NCBI GenBank assembly: GCA_903824665.1
Contig: CAIJXT010000019.1
Location: 1-64,000, forward strand
DNA: 64,000 nucleotides
Reading direction: 5' to 3'
Source: an uncultured Bacteroidota bacterium
Lineage (GTDB): Bacteria; Bacteroidota; Bacteroidia; Chitinophagales; Chitinophagaceae
Numbering within the stretch: the stretch's first letter is position 1; each line of letters opens with the position of its first letter. The notes under the pieces are model-generated. The model did not search any database. It worked only from the letters and a program-made list of their open reading frames with translations, and was not told the DNA's origin. The position numbers were made by a program, and so were the translations under genes. Positions 24,901-33,285 of the stretch are shown here, piece by piece.

Positions 24901-25877
24901 TAGGCAAGGACGCGTTTGTTGCAGATGCCGTTACATTGGGCGAGTCGGACGTGCGCGGGCAGCAGCTGATACTGGACAAAACGGTTATCGGCAACAATAG
25001 CTTTGTGGGCAACAGCGCACTTATTCCACAGGGCTATACGCTACCCGGCAGAATGCTGATCGGCGTTCTTTCAACACCTCCATCGAAAGAACAACTTGAA
25101 CAAACTGCTGCCAGCGACTGGTTTGGTTCGCCGGCTATTCCACTGCCCCGCAGGCAGGAAAGCCGGACATTCCCGGCAACACAGACCTCCAACCCCACCC
25201 CACCCCGGATCCTTGGACGTAGTATAGTCGAGTTTCTGCGCATCATTCTGCCAGAGACAACCATACTTATTTGCAGCATTCTGTTTATTGCCTATTCCCA
25301 CAATCTTATAGTTGACAAGCCATGGTGGCGTATTTGCCTCGAGCTCCCCTTCTACTATCTGTTCTTTATGGGCCTGCCCACCTTCCTGGTGACGGTAGTG
25401 CTCAAGTGGCTGGTAGTGGGCAAGTACAAACCCGAGCAGCAACCCATGTGGACACCCAGAGTTTGGCTGAGCGAGGCTGTGACTTCTACCTACGAGTCGC
25501 TCGCGGTTCCCTTTTTGCTCGACTATATGAAAGGTACGCCCTGGCTGCCCATTCTGGTACGCCTTTTTGGCGTAAAGACAGGCAAACGGGTATACATGAA
25601 TACCACCGACATTACTGAGCATGACATGGTAGAGATAGGCGATGACACCGCACTTAATGAAGACTGTGGTCCACAGACGCACCTTTTTGAAGACAGGGTA
25701 ATGAAGGTAGGCAAGGTGGTAATAGGCAAGCGTTGCAGTATTGGTGCACGAAGCATTATTCTCTACGATAGTGAAATGGGTAATGATGTACACATTGATG
25801 CGCTATCGCTGGTGATGAAGGGTGAAAACCTGCAAAGCGACAGCAACTGGCTGGGCAGCCCGGTGCGGCCAGCGTAG
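21939..25877 (+). CDS. Pls-like NRPS (epsilon-poly-lysine synthetase type)
   Basis: A 1312-residue membrane-bound single-module NRPS. The adenylation domain (about 1-505) has YTSGSTGKPKG near 160, FNTYGPTETTVSA near 290, YRTGD, LRGYRIELGEIE and SGKIDRKALP. The carrier domain has DLGGHSLLAA near 547 (Ser is the pantetheine site). The last 700 residues are three repeats of paired membrane helices followed by a left-handed beta-helix-like hexapeptide segment (for example IGSDVSISSQAV, IGNNSFVGNSAL, IGKRCSIGARSI). No condensation or thioesterase domain. This A-T-TM-three-C-terminal-domain layout is that of poly-amino-acid synthetases such as Pls, which polymerise one amino acid. The A4 stretch FDMWCEE has an acidic residue compatible with a basic substrate, but I do not assign it. 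Confidence 0.88.
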   Translation: MTPGIVLGPHRPDLLHEETLADIFRASARRLQGKPAIIFNTTSLSYADLDRWSDAMADFLSQNGIKRGDPVGVWWPRGIELHVAILGIVKAGATYVPLDHEMPADRVATVLLEVGARGYISQEKTAIPCPMFSVVPQPKADELVYVHQGAQPDDGAYVLYTSGSTGKPKGIPISHRQICQFVRAEQSILDIGADDIVYQGFSVSFDMWCEETWIGYLAGATLWVADAATAKSIDELSDVLRNNRITVLHAVPSLLAVMDDDIPSLRLVNAGGEACTTQVLARWSAPPRRFFNTYGPTETTVSATLAELKPGDHISIGLPLPNYGLAVVDDMLNPLPYGERGELVISGPGLSNGYINNPTLTQEKFVSKPESLHEMPGSRIYRTGDTAVVNADGSIDFHGRFDDQVKLRGYRIELGEIENQLCSLTDITAAAVAVKKDLNGQEHLAAYVVCDDPVHMNQQRIRESLAKVLPAYMVPAVIMQLPVMPRLQSGKIDRKALPVPAMLLENISSVANEVIDLEAPLTDRVIAVLRGFFPNRTITPENDFFTDLGGHSLLAAAMVSRLRRDAGIPQASLKDLYLHRPLSNVIAHWESKPVGVIQAKRIFNKIPKARFYICWLAQTLSLLLMYGLFAVQIFFPYLGYYIVKEDTNDIPYAIGTALCLFLFIPPFFALCSIVMKWLVIGRMKEGDYPLWGSYYFRWWFVKTMQQLLPSQFLNGTPLYCGYLRRLGVKVAKDAQLGAMTIGAEDLVTIGSDVSISSQAVLNNAFVEDGMLKLRRIHLGDHAYVGSSAIIAGGASIEAWGELQDLSHLPAGKTIKTGEVWQGSPAVLKETKAIEDLPQPLHVSPMRRRAYSWLFTLSLLIFPIVVLLPLLPTIIVIHNLDNSTPDYDFSYLSVTPSLALSYIIIFTLSTILLSRLLQWGIKPGKYPIYSLFYVRKWFADQLMSLSLIVLHPMYATVYVSLLFRALGAKVGTNTEISTASSVTHPLLEIGKDAFVADAVTLGESDVRGQQLILDKTVIGNNSFVGNSALIPQGYTLPGRMLIGVLSTPPSKEQLEQTAASDWFGSPAIPLPRRQESRTFPATQTSNPTPPRILGRSIVEFLRIILPETTILICSILFIAYSHNLIVDKPWWRICLELPFYYLFFMGLPTFLVTVVLKWLVVGKYKPEQQPMWTPRVWLSEAVTSTYESLAVPFLLDYMKGTPWLPILVRLFGVKTGKRVYMNTTDITEHDMVEIGDDTALNEDCGPQTHLFEDRVMKVGKVVIGKRCSIGARSIILYDSEMGNDVHIDALSLVMKGENLQSDSNWLGSPVRPA

Positions 25878-25952
25878 CCGTACATCTATTCATCGTCCCA
25901 GCTATTCGGTACACTATTATGTCTGGCACTATGTGTACGTCAGCAAAATGAC

Positions 25953-25960
25953 TAATTTTG
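25953..25960 (+). promoter_or_regulatory. -7 box of the 25984 gene
   Basis: TAATTTTG, 23 nt before the ATG. Confidence 0.55.
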
Positions 25961-25983
25961 TTTGCATCACTTAATTTCCCCCA

Positions 25984-27171
25984 ATGAATCGATTATTTGC
26001 ATTGTTTTTGGGTATTGGCAGCTGCGTGCTGGCTGCTTCCAATACCGGGTTTGGGCAATCGCTGTCAATTACCGACCCCAATGGCGAACCGGATGATATT
26101 TACAAACATTATTCGGGCACTCTCGGCAAAAAACAAATTACACTCGACCTGCGGTATGGCTACAAAGGCGCATCGAATTACGGTGGCAGTACATGCTATT
26201 ACATGGATGGGCAGCGCTCTGCTCATTTCTATATCATTCAGCCACAGTCGTCTGAGCATGGCATGCCATTGACAGCCCATGAGTGGGCAGATGATTCTGA
26301 TCTGTACAGCAACCACGAGCCACGTACGCCTCAGCCAGCCTGGAAATTTACAATATCCGGAAACAAACTCGTCGGGAGCTGGTACAGTGCCGACCAGAAA
26401 GAAAGACAAGACATAGACCTCACAGAAGACTATACCAATTCTTATCCTTTGGATCTGGTACTAGAAAAAGATAGTCTGGCATTCAAAATCGAGGGAAGTG
26501 ACAAAAAATGGCTCTACACCTCCCTTATCTATGTGAAACCTGGCACTATTGTAAATCTGCCGGAAGGCCAATTTATCTATAACAATGCAATCAAGCTGAT
26601 AGGTTTATCTCCAAAAGTTGCCGAGGGAAGTGAGAAACTTGCTGCAGATTATCTTCAGATGTTTGCCAGTAAAACAGAAGCCAAAACGAAACGGGCTGAC
26701 CTCGCAAACAGCAACGCTATTGCATACCAAAACAACAAAACCGTGCTGCCGGTGTTCAATGACAAAGGCTTGCTGGTTTTGGAATGTAGCGAATTCGAAA
26801 TGGCAACCAGAAGCACCACTACAACAGCCAGGTATCTATGTCTTGATGTAGCAAATCACAAAGAACTGCAGCCTGCTGAAATTCTGGATATCGAACAGCT
26901 GAAAAAATCCGGGATGCTTGATGCAGCCTTTCGTAAAAAATTCAATCCCGGAAAGGATCAAAAGCAAACAGAGATATCGATACCAGACAAACTTCCCGTG
27001 ACCGACAATTTCTATCCGGTGCACAAAGGTGTTGTCTTTGTTTTTCAAACCGCTGACTTTGTTAAGGCCCAATCTGATCCACAACCCAATAAACAGGTTT
27101 CAGTATATATCTCCTACGAAAAACTTGGCAGCATAGTAAGGGAGGAATTCAAAAAACGATTGAACCAGTAG
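25984..27171 (+). CDS. Secreted protein of unknown function
   Basis: A 395-residue protein with a signal peptide (about 25 residues, ending TGFGQ). Early residues include YKHYSGTLGKKQITLDLRYG, a beta-strand pattern seen in small secreted DUFs that describe calycin-like or jelly-roll folds; I cannot name the family. The C-terminal half is alpha/beta with many Lys. It has its own promoter and a shared terminator with the convergent TlpA-like gene. Confidence 0.65.
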   Translation: MNRLFALFLGIGSCVLAASNTGFGQSLSITDPNGEPDDIYKHYSGTLGKKQITLDLRYGYKGASNYGGSTCYYMDGQRSAHFYIIQPQSSEHGMPLTAHEWADDSDLYSNHEPRTPQPAWKFTISGNKLVGSWYSADQKERQDIDLTEDYTNSYPLDLVLEKDSLAFKIEGSDKKWLYTSLIYVKPGTIVNLPEGQFIYNNAIKLIGLSPKVAEGSEKLAADYLQMFASKTEAKTKRADLANSNAIAYQNNKTVLPVFNDKGLLVLECSEFEMATRSTTTTARYLCLDVANHKELQPAEILDIEQLKKSGMLDAAFRKKFNPGKDQKQTEISIPDKLPVTDNFYPVHKGVVFVFQTADFVKAQSDPQPNKQVSVYISYEKLGSIVREEFKKRLNQ

Positions 27172-27225
27172 CTGCCACCTTCGCGTAGAGTCCGTGAGGG
27201 AGAATAATCTAAACCAAAAACCGTA

Positions 27226-27267
27226 AATACAAATATGCCCCGGCGCAAGCCAGGGCATATTTGTATT
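27226..27267. terminator. Bidirectional terminator
   Basis: Perfect 15-bp stem AATACAAATATGCCC / GGGCATATTTGTATT with a 12-nt loop, between convergent genes ending at 27171 and 27289. No long T run, but the AT-rich outer stem can serve both directions. Confidence 0.7.
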
Positions 27268-27288
27268 GAATTACAACAACCAATGTTG

Positions 27289-28737
27289 CTATTGTTTCGC
27301 TTTGTCTTTTGCCTTCTTTTCCAGCATCTCTATAAGGCCGGCAATATTGGTATGATCGAGCCGCTTTCCGCGAATGATCTTCTTCTCGTCCAGCACATAA
27401 ATGGTTGGCGTACTGTACACGTCAAATTTGCTATGGTAGTCGCTGGTATGATCATTATCCCATGTATTGAGCCACTCACCCATATTGTATTTCTTGATAA
27501 ACTCCGATATAGACTTCTGGTCGCCTTCCGTAGCCACAGTCATGATCTTTACGCCTTTTCCCTTCAGCACCTCTTTGTACAACGAATCGATAGACGGCAT
27601 TTCGTGCTGGCAGTGCCCACAAGTAGGTGAGTAAAACAAAACCATTGTATACTTAGCCTTGATTGCATGCAGGGTTTCCATCTTATTGGTAGCCACATTG
27701 GGCAGTTTGATCTCGGGAGCCATATTACCAATCACGTTTGGCGCAATTTTCTGTGCACGGTCTATGTACTTGCTGAGTTCATCACTCTTCAGCCAAAAAG
27801 CATCACCCTTCATGTAGTAGTTTTCAACAAGGTATACAAACACCTCATCCATACCCATCACCTTGCTATTCTCCACGTACCGGGTGATCCACCACAGTGT
27901 ATAATGGAACATATCCTTGGTTCCCTTCGTCTTCTTCAGCAGCACATCGGCTTCTTTCTCTACACTATCTGTCCAGGGCAGTACCAGCTTGCTGAAGTAT
28001 TCTTCCAGACGGGCATCATAGATCGGTGTATAAATAAGCCTGTCGTCGCGGAAATCAAATCCATCCCAGAAGTGCGATTTGTAATAGCGATAATTAAAAG
28101 TGGAATCTTTTGTTTTTCCATCTTCCAGAAAATGGTCGCCCTCAGGAATCTGAGGTGTTTCGATTGCATTGAATATGGTAGTGAGCAGCGTATTCGGGTT
28201 GTTCTTTACGTAGTCGCGGCGATACTTATTCAATTCTTTTGAGGCAGCTACCGCTTTCTTCCGTATGGCAGCTGTGTCAGCTGTAGTTCTTGCTTTTTCC
28301 AGTTCCTTTTTCAGTTTCTCTTCGCCGGCGCTATAGTTTTTCAGGTATTTCACGTAATCGCTGAAGCGAACATTTTCAGGCGAGTTTTTGTAAACAATGC
28401 CATCAGGCACCTGATCTATAGGAGCCACAATTGTAATATCGTCTCCTTTGTTCATGAGTACTTCAAAGTTGGTTTGAAGATCAGACAGGTAGAGGATGTA
28501 AATGCCCCCTGTAAACTCTGAACTGGTGCTGTGAAATACAGCCGTACCACTTTTGTCGAACCTGGCGGAGTCGGTCTTAAAAATTGTTGGTCTATTCTTG
28601 CCATAATAGTGCGCCAGAAACACCATAGAGTCTTTGACACCGGGCATCTTCAACACCAGGTGATACCCTTCCTTAGCCAATACCTGACCGGCAAAGGCAG
28701 TGAGCAGCAATGCAGTAATGAGTGAAATTCGCTTCAT
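27289..28737 (-). CDS. TlpA-like thioredoxin-fold protein with DUF5106-like domain
   Basis: A 482-residue exported protein. Signal peptide (residues 1-21, AFAGQVLA), an N-terminal DUF4369-like beta domain (about 25-110), a coiled-coil-rich middle resembling DUF5106 (about 125-330), and a C-terminal TlpA/ResA thioredoxin domain with active site PTCGHC near residue 372 and cis-Pro TPTIYVLD. By family it is a periplasmic thiol-disulfide oxidoreductase. Its Cys-Gly-His-Cys centre resembles the oxidising DsbA type more than the usual TlpA CxPC. Promoter box on the minus strand at plus 28806-28813. Confidence 0.85.
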   Translation of the reverse strand: MKRISLITALLLTAFAGQVLAKEGYHLVLKMPGVKDSMVFLAHYYGKNRPTIFKTDSARFDKSGTAVFHSTSSEFTGGIYILYLSDLQTNFEVLMNKGDDITIVAPIDQVPDGIVYKNSPENVRFSDYVKYLKNYSAGEEKLKKELEKARTTADTAAIRKKAVAASKELNKYRRDYVKNNPNTLLTTIFNAIETPQIPEGDHFLEDGKTKDSTFNYRYYKSHFWDGFDFRDDRLIYTPIYDARLEEYFSKLVLPWTDSVEKEADVLLKKTKGTKDMFHYTLWWITRYVENSKVMGMDEVFVYLVENYYMKGDAFWLKSDELSKYIDRAQKIAPNVIGNMAPEIKLPNVATNKMETLHAIKAKYTMVLFYSPTCGHCQHEMPSIDSLYKEVLKGKGVKIMTVATEGDQKSISEFIKKYNMGEWLNTWDNDHTSDYHSKFDVYSTPTIYVLDEKKIIRGKRLDHTNIAGLIEMLEKKAKDKAKQ

Positions 28738-28805
28738 ACTTTTTTAGGTTGATTTGGTTCCGTTTCAGTACGGTTTTGCTAAATAATATTGATTGTTCGT
28801 GAACT

Positions 28806-28813
28806 CAAAAATA
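28806..28813 (-). promoter_or_regulatory. -7 box of the TlpA-like gene
   Basis: TATTTTTG on the minus strand, about 70 nt before the ATG; a longer leader than most genes here. Confidence 0.45.
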
Positions 28814-28931
28814 ATCTAATAAACCATTGTTACATCGAAAAACAAGACCACGCCCGCCAAAATTCACAAAGTTTTATAGTTTATATGTACAGCTGACCAA
28901 GGTACCTGAAACTAATAAGAGTCACCAGACT

Positions 28932-29783
28932 TTACCTGCCTATGCCTCCTGACCGTATAATACCCAGGTAATAGCTCGTAGATAGATGGGAAAAGCCCGG
29001 ATGTACATGATCTTCTGAGTCGCCTTTATTCTCCTCGGTGAGTGCAAATGGCACATTGCCGCGATGCCTTATGTCAGACTTGTGGAATACATCCATAACC
29101 CGGGCAAGATACGCGGAATCGAACGGCAGAGAAGGACCAAACAACAGATAAGTGGTTTCCGCTTTTGCCTTCAGGTCCTGATCCAGCATTTTCAGTTCGG
29201 CAACTTCTTTTACGTTGATAGTGGTATCAAATTCGTTGCGTGTTTTATTGATGCGCTTCAGTGTTCCGGGATAGTCGTTATCTGCTATCACATTGGAGGC
29301 ACCAGTGCCGGTCAGGCTGGTAAACCAATTTTTGATCACAGGCTTAAAAAACAGCAGTGAGTTCTTATAGGCAGCACACCTCAATGACAATTTGCCGGAG
29401 TACAGATTGGGAAGCCACTTAGCTTCATCAGATACCGGCCGTGTACACATATCAATAGTATTAATCACAACCAGTGTATCGTAAGTGATATATTGGTCTA
29501 TGACCTTAATGAATGCCCTCGTACCCTCAAAACCATAACTGCCACTGAGGCACAGATTAATGGAGTTGGTGTCATCTGTCTCAATAGCATTACCGCCCGA
29601 ACTATCGCCTATAAAAAGTATCTTGAAATGCTTGCTGCGAAACTTCATCAACTTCTGTACCTGAAAATTGAGTATACCTATATTCTCCCAATGCGAACAC
29701 GTGAGCAGCAGATACCACGCCCCCATGAACAAAAGACATGGAAGGAAAAATACCAGCATCACCCGTTTTAAAAATCTTTTCAT
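28932..29783 (-). CDS. SGNH-like membrane-anchored protein, MBOAT partner
   Basis: A 283-residue protein with one N-terminal membrane helix (about 8-28) and an extracytoplasmic domain. FIGDSSGGNAIE near residue 57 is a GDS block with the candidate nucleophile Ser, and DHVHPGFSHLSTSYY near the C-terminus supplies the DxxH pair. This is the pattern of AlgJ/AlgX/DltD-like SGNH acyltransferases, which transfer acetyl groups supplied by an MBOAT protein. Its ATG shares one base with the stop of the MBOAT gene, so they are coupled. Confidence 0.72.
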   Translation of the reverse strand: MKRFLKRVMLVFFLPCLLFMGAWYLLLTCSHWENIGILNFQVQKLMKFRSKHFKILFIGDSSGGNAIETDDTNSINLCLSGSYGFEGTRAFIKVIDQYITYDTLVVINTIDMCTRPVSDEAKWLPNLYSGKLSLRCAAYKNSLLFFKPVIKNWFTSLTGTGASNVIADNDYPGTLKRINKTRNEFDTTINVKEVAELKMLDQDLKAKAETTYLLFGPSLPFDSAYLARVMDVFHKSDIRHRGNVPFALTEENKGDSEDHVHPGFSHLSTSYYLGIIRSGGIGR

Positions 29784-31246
29784 CAGAACTGGAAATAAAT
29801 AAAGGTGTTTTCAGAATAGCTGAGATTCCATACAAGCGCCAGCAGCAGTGCCCAGTAAACTGCAGCATGCGATACCCTTACAAAAGCAGGGCTCATATTG
29901 CCGAACGGCAATCTGAGACTGCGCTCACTTCTTCTCAGGTACCAATCCATAACCAGCAATGGCAAAATGTATACAAAGGCCATCTTACCACTGGGTAGGT
30001 GTAAAAACTGAGCCGGGTGCTGTGCGGCGTCTACCGCTATCTGCTTTATATAACCCAAAGCATGTGGCATACCCTCTGCTCTGAAAAATATCCATGCAAA
30101 TGTAGCAAGCGCGAAGGTCGCGGCCATTTGCCAGATTTCTTTTGCAGATGGAAAAATACCATACTGAGCCACAACATCCGTAAGGTGCTTGCGGTTTCTA
30201 TCCATCAGCAGCAACGGCAGAAAACAACAGGCGTGTATAAACCCCCATGCTATGAAATTCCAGCTTGCACCATGCCAGAAACCACTTACCAGAAAGATGA
30301 TAAAGGTATTACGTACTGCTTTGCCCTTGCCTTGCTTGGAGCCTCCCAGCGGTATGTAGAGGTAATCTCTGAACCACGACGACAATGAAATATGCCAGCG
30401 GCGCCAGAACTCAGCCATATCGCGCGAAAAATAGGGGAACCTGAAATTGCTGAGCAGCTCAAAACCGAACAGTTTGGCCGTACCCAAAGCTATGTCTGAA
30501 TAGCCACTGAAGTCGCAGTATATCTGAAAGCTAAATGCAATAGCACCTACAATAAGTGAAAATGCATTGTAATGCATGTAATTATTAAACAACTCATCTA
30601 CAATGCCTGCCAGATTATCTGCAATCACTACTTTTTTGAACATACCCCAAAGTATGAGCCGGCAACCCTCTACCCCCTGCAGATACCTGAATGTACGGGG
30701 TCGTTGTACCTGGGGCAATAAATGGTTTGCACGCTCTATCGGGCCGGCAACAAGCAACGGAAAAAAGCTCACAAATACAGCATAGTCTATGAAATTGGAA
30801 ACCGGCTTCTGATGTCCCCTGTAAATATCGAACACATAAGACATCCCATGAAAGGTATAGAACGAAATACCAATCGGCAGCGCCACACTGAGCAAATAGG
30901 GATTTGTATGGATACCCAGGAGCTCAAAGCCTTGCTGAAACTGTAGGGCAAAGAAATTATAGTATTTAAATACGCCGAGTATTCCCAGATTGTTGATAAT
31001 ACTAAGCCACAGAAACAACTTTGCCTTCTTTCTGTTGGGCGACGCCACCCAGAAACCATAGGTGTAGTCCAACACTGTACTTAAAACCAGCAAACCAAGG
31101 AACTGATAACTCCACCACCCATAGAAAAAATAGCTGGCGAAGAGTATGAGCACATTCTGCCACCGCAAAGATCTGTTGAACACAAACCAATACAGGCAAA
31201 AAACTACAGGAAGAAACAATAAAAACTCGAATGAATTGAAAAGCAC
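29783..31246 (-). CDS. MBOAT family O-acyltransferase (AlgI/DltB-like)
   Basis: A 487-residue polytopic inner-membrane protein. Signature segments are the N-terminal LFNSFEFLLFLPVVF, FFPLLVAGPIERA, FWRRWHISLSSWFRDYLYIP and the catalytic-His block SGFWHGASWNF near residue 322. AlgI-type proteins move acetyl groups across the membrane to an SGNH partner that O-acetylates an exopolysaccharide or wall polymer. The partner is the coupled downstream gene. No polysaccharide synthesis genes adjoin, so the acceptor polymer is unknown. Confidence 0.93.
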   Translation of the reverse strand: MLFNSFEFLLFLPVVFCLYWFVFNRSLRWQNVLILFASYFFYGWWSYQFLGLLVLSTVLDYTYGFWVASPNRKKAKLFLWLSIINNLGILGVFKYYNFFALQFQQGFELLGIHTNPYLLSVALPIGISFYTFHGMSYVFDIYRGHQKPVSNFIDYAVFVSFFPLLVAGPIERANHLLPQVQRPRTFRYLQGVEGCRLILWGMFKKVVIADNLAGIVDELFNNYMHYNAFSLIVGAIAFSFQIYCDFSGYSDIALGTAKLFGFELLSNFRFPYFSRDMAEFWRRWHISLSSWFRDYLYIPLGGSKQGKGKAVRNTFIIFLVSGFWHGASWNFIAWGFIHACCFLPLLLMDRNRKHLTDVVAQYGIFPSAKEIWQMAATFALATFAWIFFRAEGMPHALGYIKQIAVDAAQHPAQFLHLPSGKMAFVYILPLLVMDWYLRRSERSLRLPFGNMSPAFVRVSHAAVYWALLLALVWNLSYSENTFIYFQF

Positions 31247-31271
31247 CTGTTGACTGTGGCTGGTTTGGCAA

Positions 31272-31279
31272 CAAAACTA
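31272..31279 (-). promoter_or_regulatory. -7 box of the MBOAT-SGNH operon
   Basis: TAGTTTTG on the minus strand, 25 nt before the MBOAT ATG. Confidence 0.55.
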
Positions 31280-31399
31280 ATATTATTTTGCAATTAACCC
31301 GAGGTTCCCGCAGGTTTTGTAACGGCTGTATGCCCGGTATACGCACAGGCAATATTGCGAACAGGACGATGCCCGGATCTCTGAAAATGTGAAAAATAA

Positions 31400-31428
31400 A
31401 AAACCGGCCACTTGCAGCAGCCGGTTTT
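31400..31428 (-). terminator. Terminator of Bax-inhibitor-1 gene
   Basis: AAAACCGGC / GCCGGTTTT stem with an 11-nt loop; on the minus strand it is followed by a T-rich tract. 32 bp beyond the stop at 31461. Confidence 0.8.
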
Positions 31429-31460
31429 ACAAAAACATATTAATTGTAGATAAAAAGCAA

Positions 31461-32225
31461 TTAGTCTCTTTTGCCCCCAAAAAGGCGCAACAACATGAGA
31501 AAAAGATTAACGAAGTCGAGATAAAGTGTAAGACCGCCCATGAGCACCAGTTTTTTGGTGTCGTTTGCCGATGTACCCTCATATTCAAGACCTGCACCTA
31601 CCCTTTTCAGCTTCTGTACATCATAAGCAGTAAGACCGGTGAAAACCGCAACACCTACAATACTGATGATGTACCCCAGCGCATCGCTGTGCAGAAACCA
31701 GTTTACCATCATCGCTATCAGCATACCCACCAGTCCCATCATCATCAGCGACCCGAAAGATGTAAGGTCTTTATCCGTGGTATAACCCATCAGCGCCATT
31801 ACACCAAACATAACGGATGCCGAGGCAAAACAGCCGATGACAGATCCGGTCGTATAGGTGAGCAGAATAAAACTAAAACTGATACCGTTTACCGCCGCAT
31901 ATGCCATAAAGAGTGCCGTTAGCGCTGTGGCCGATAACCTATTGAATGCAAAAGACATAATAAGCACAAAAGCAAGCGGTGCAAATGTAACTGCCCATCC
32001 CAGCATATTGAGTCGGGCTCCTTTCTCAGTTATATTGATCAGATAACCTAGCAACTCTGTATTATTGGCAAACATGACCGCAAACAAAGTCGAAACACCC
32101 AATGCAAAAAACATCCATGTAAAAACACCGGCCATAAACTTCCGGGAAACGGCACCTGTTGTGCGTGCCTGCTTGCTCTCGAGTACGGTGTAATTTGAAA
32201 ACTCCTGCTGATTGAAATTGCTCAT
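31461..32225 (-). CDS. Bax inhibitor-1/YccA family membrane protein
   Basis: A 254-residue membrane protein with seven predicted helices from about residue 35. Family marks are TWMFFALGVSTLFAV, FMAYAAVNGISFSFIL, and the C-terminal VFTGLTAYDVQKLKR and LYLDFVNLFLMLLRLFG, whose conserved Asp residues form the pH-sensing pair in BsYetJ-type calcium-leak channels. The start is ATG at 32225 with AAGAAAAAG ahead; a TTG at 32240 would add five residues. Monocistronic with its own terminator. Confidence 0.93.
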   Translation of the reverse strand: MSNFNQQEFSNYTVLESKQARTTGAVSRKFMAGVFTWMFFALGVSTLFAVMFANNTELLGYLINITEKGARLNMLGWAVTFAPLAFVLIMSFAFNRLSATALTALFMAYAAVNGISFSFILLTYTTGSVIGCFASASVMFGVMALMGYTTDKDLTSFGSLMMMGLVGMLIAMMVNWFLHSDALGYIISIVGVAVFTGLTAYDVQKLKRVGAGLEYEGTSANDTKKLVLMGGLTLYLDFVNLFLMLLRLFGGKRD

Positions 32226-32349
32226 CTTTTTCTTATTCAATTATTAGTGTAAAATTAAGTAGTTAACCCTTTCCGCAAACATCCGGGGCACTAATTTAAC
32301 AATATTGTTCAATGTATCCGAACCCTTGTTAAATTGTCACCTTCTGCAT

Positions 32350-33285
32350 TCAATACGCTATTGATGCATTGAACCTGACGCGCTCCCTCTTTTTTGTAAA
32401 AACATGCCAGTTTCCATCGTAGCTGATGTATGACGGATACAATTTACCACCAGACTGAATAGTGCGCACCTTCATCTTCACATCAAAGTCGTATACAAAT
32501 GTGTGATACGACAAAGAATAGTCGCGGGCAAGTATGCTATAGTCGCTTTTCCTAAACCAGGTCGTAAGGTCTTTGTACAACACTTTGTTTTCAAATCCCT
32601 TCTTTGGCTTAATGGCAAATACGAAACACCCCGTGCCATTGTATTCTTCCTGGGTGATTTTGAAATCATACTTTTCGGCTTCCCCTTCATCAAAGATCGA
32701 TAATCTGTCTGCCATAAAAGGGATATTCCGGACTCGGGATCCGGGGTTAAAAATGAGCTGTTTCAGTTCATGCTTATTTTTCTCCAACCTTCCGGCCCCA
32801 CGCATATCCATCTTACCGGCCACAATGTCGTCTTCATTACAAACCCTGCCGTTGGTAAAAAAGAGATATGCAAAAAGTTCGGCGGTGTAGTATTCATACT
32901 CGCCGTTGCGTTTGTAGAATTTACCGGTTGTTTTTTCCTCCAGCACCTTCATTGTGCGGCACCTATCGATTACCTGCTGCCTTGTTTTGCTTTTTTGGGC
33001 AGCAATTATCTTAGCGCCATCGGTGCTGTAAATATCAATATTGTTCACAGCATCATAAGATAAAAGATGCATGCTCCGGAATGCTTTATAGAAAGTAGTA
33101 TCGGTGCGCACTCGTTTTATAAAAGCACTGACATCGAACCCGCTTTTTAACACAAATTCATCCATCTCTACCGGCTGTGCAAAGATGCTGCCGGTATCCA
33201 AATGCTGACACAATGCCGGCACGCCGCAGCACCCAATCAGAAACAAAAACATCAATTGGCCGGCAATCACAGAGCGGTTGATCAT
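32350..33285 (-). CDS. Exported protein of unknown function
   Basis: A 311-residue protein with a signal peptide ending near VPALC (residue 26). The C-terminal half (FKITQEEYNGTGCFVFAI, WFRKSDYSILARDYSLSY) has the strand pattern of outer-membrane lipoprotein-sorting-like or carboxypeptidase-regulatory-associated proteins common in Chitinophagaceae; family not certain. Its ATG overlaps the ispD stop by 4 nt (ATGA), so it is translationally coupled to ispD, though no functional link is known. Confidence 0.6.
   Translation of the reverse strand: MINRSVIAGQLMFLFLIGCCGVPALCQHLDTGSIFAQPVEMDEFVLKSGFDVSAFIKRVRTDTTFYKAFRSMHLLSYDAVNNIDIYSTDGAKIIAAQKSKTRQQVIDRCRTMKVLEEKTTGKFYKRNGEYEYYTAELFAYLFFTNGRVCNEDDIVAGKMDMRGAGRLEKNKHELKQLIFNPGSRVRNIPFMADRLSIFDEGEAEKYDFKITQEEYNGTGCFVFAIKPKKGFENKVLYKDLTTWFRKSDYSILARDYSLSYHTFVYDFDVKMKVRTIQSGGKLYPSYISYDGNWHVFTKKRERVRFNASIAY

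Noticed and set aside
25071-25793. 240-codon minus-strand ORF inside the Pls-like gene
   Set aside because: Antisense shadow of a well-supported coding frame with recognisable beta-helix motifs.
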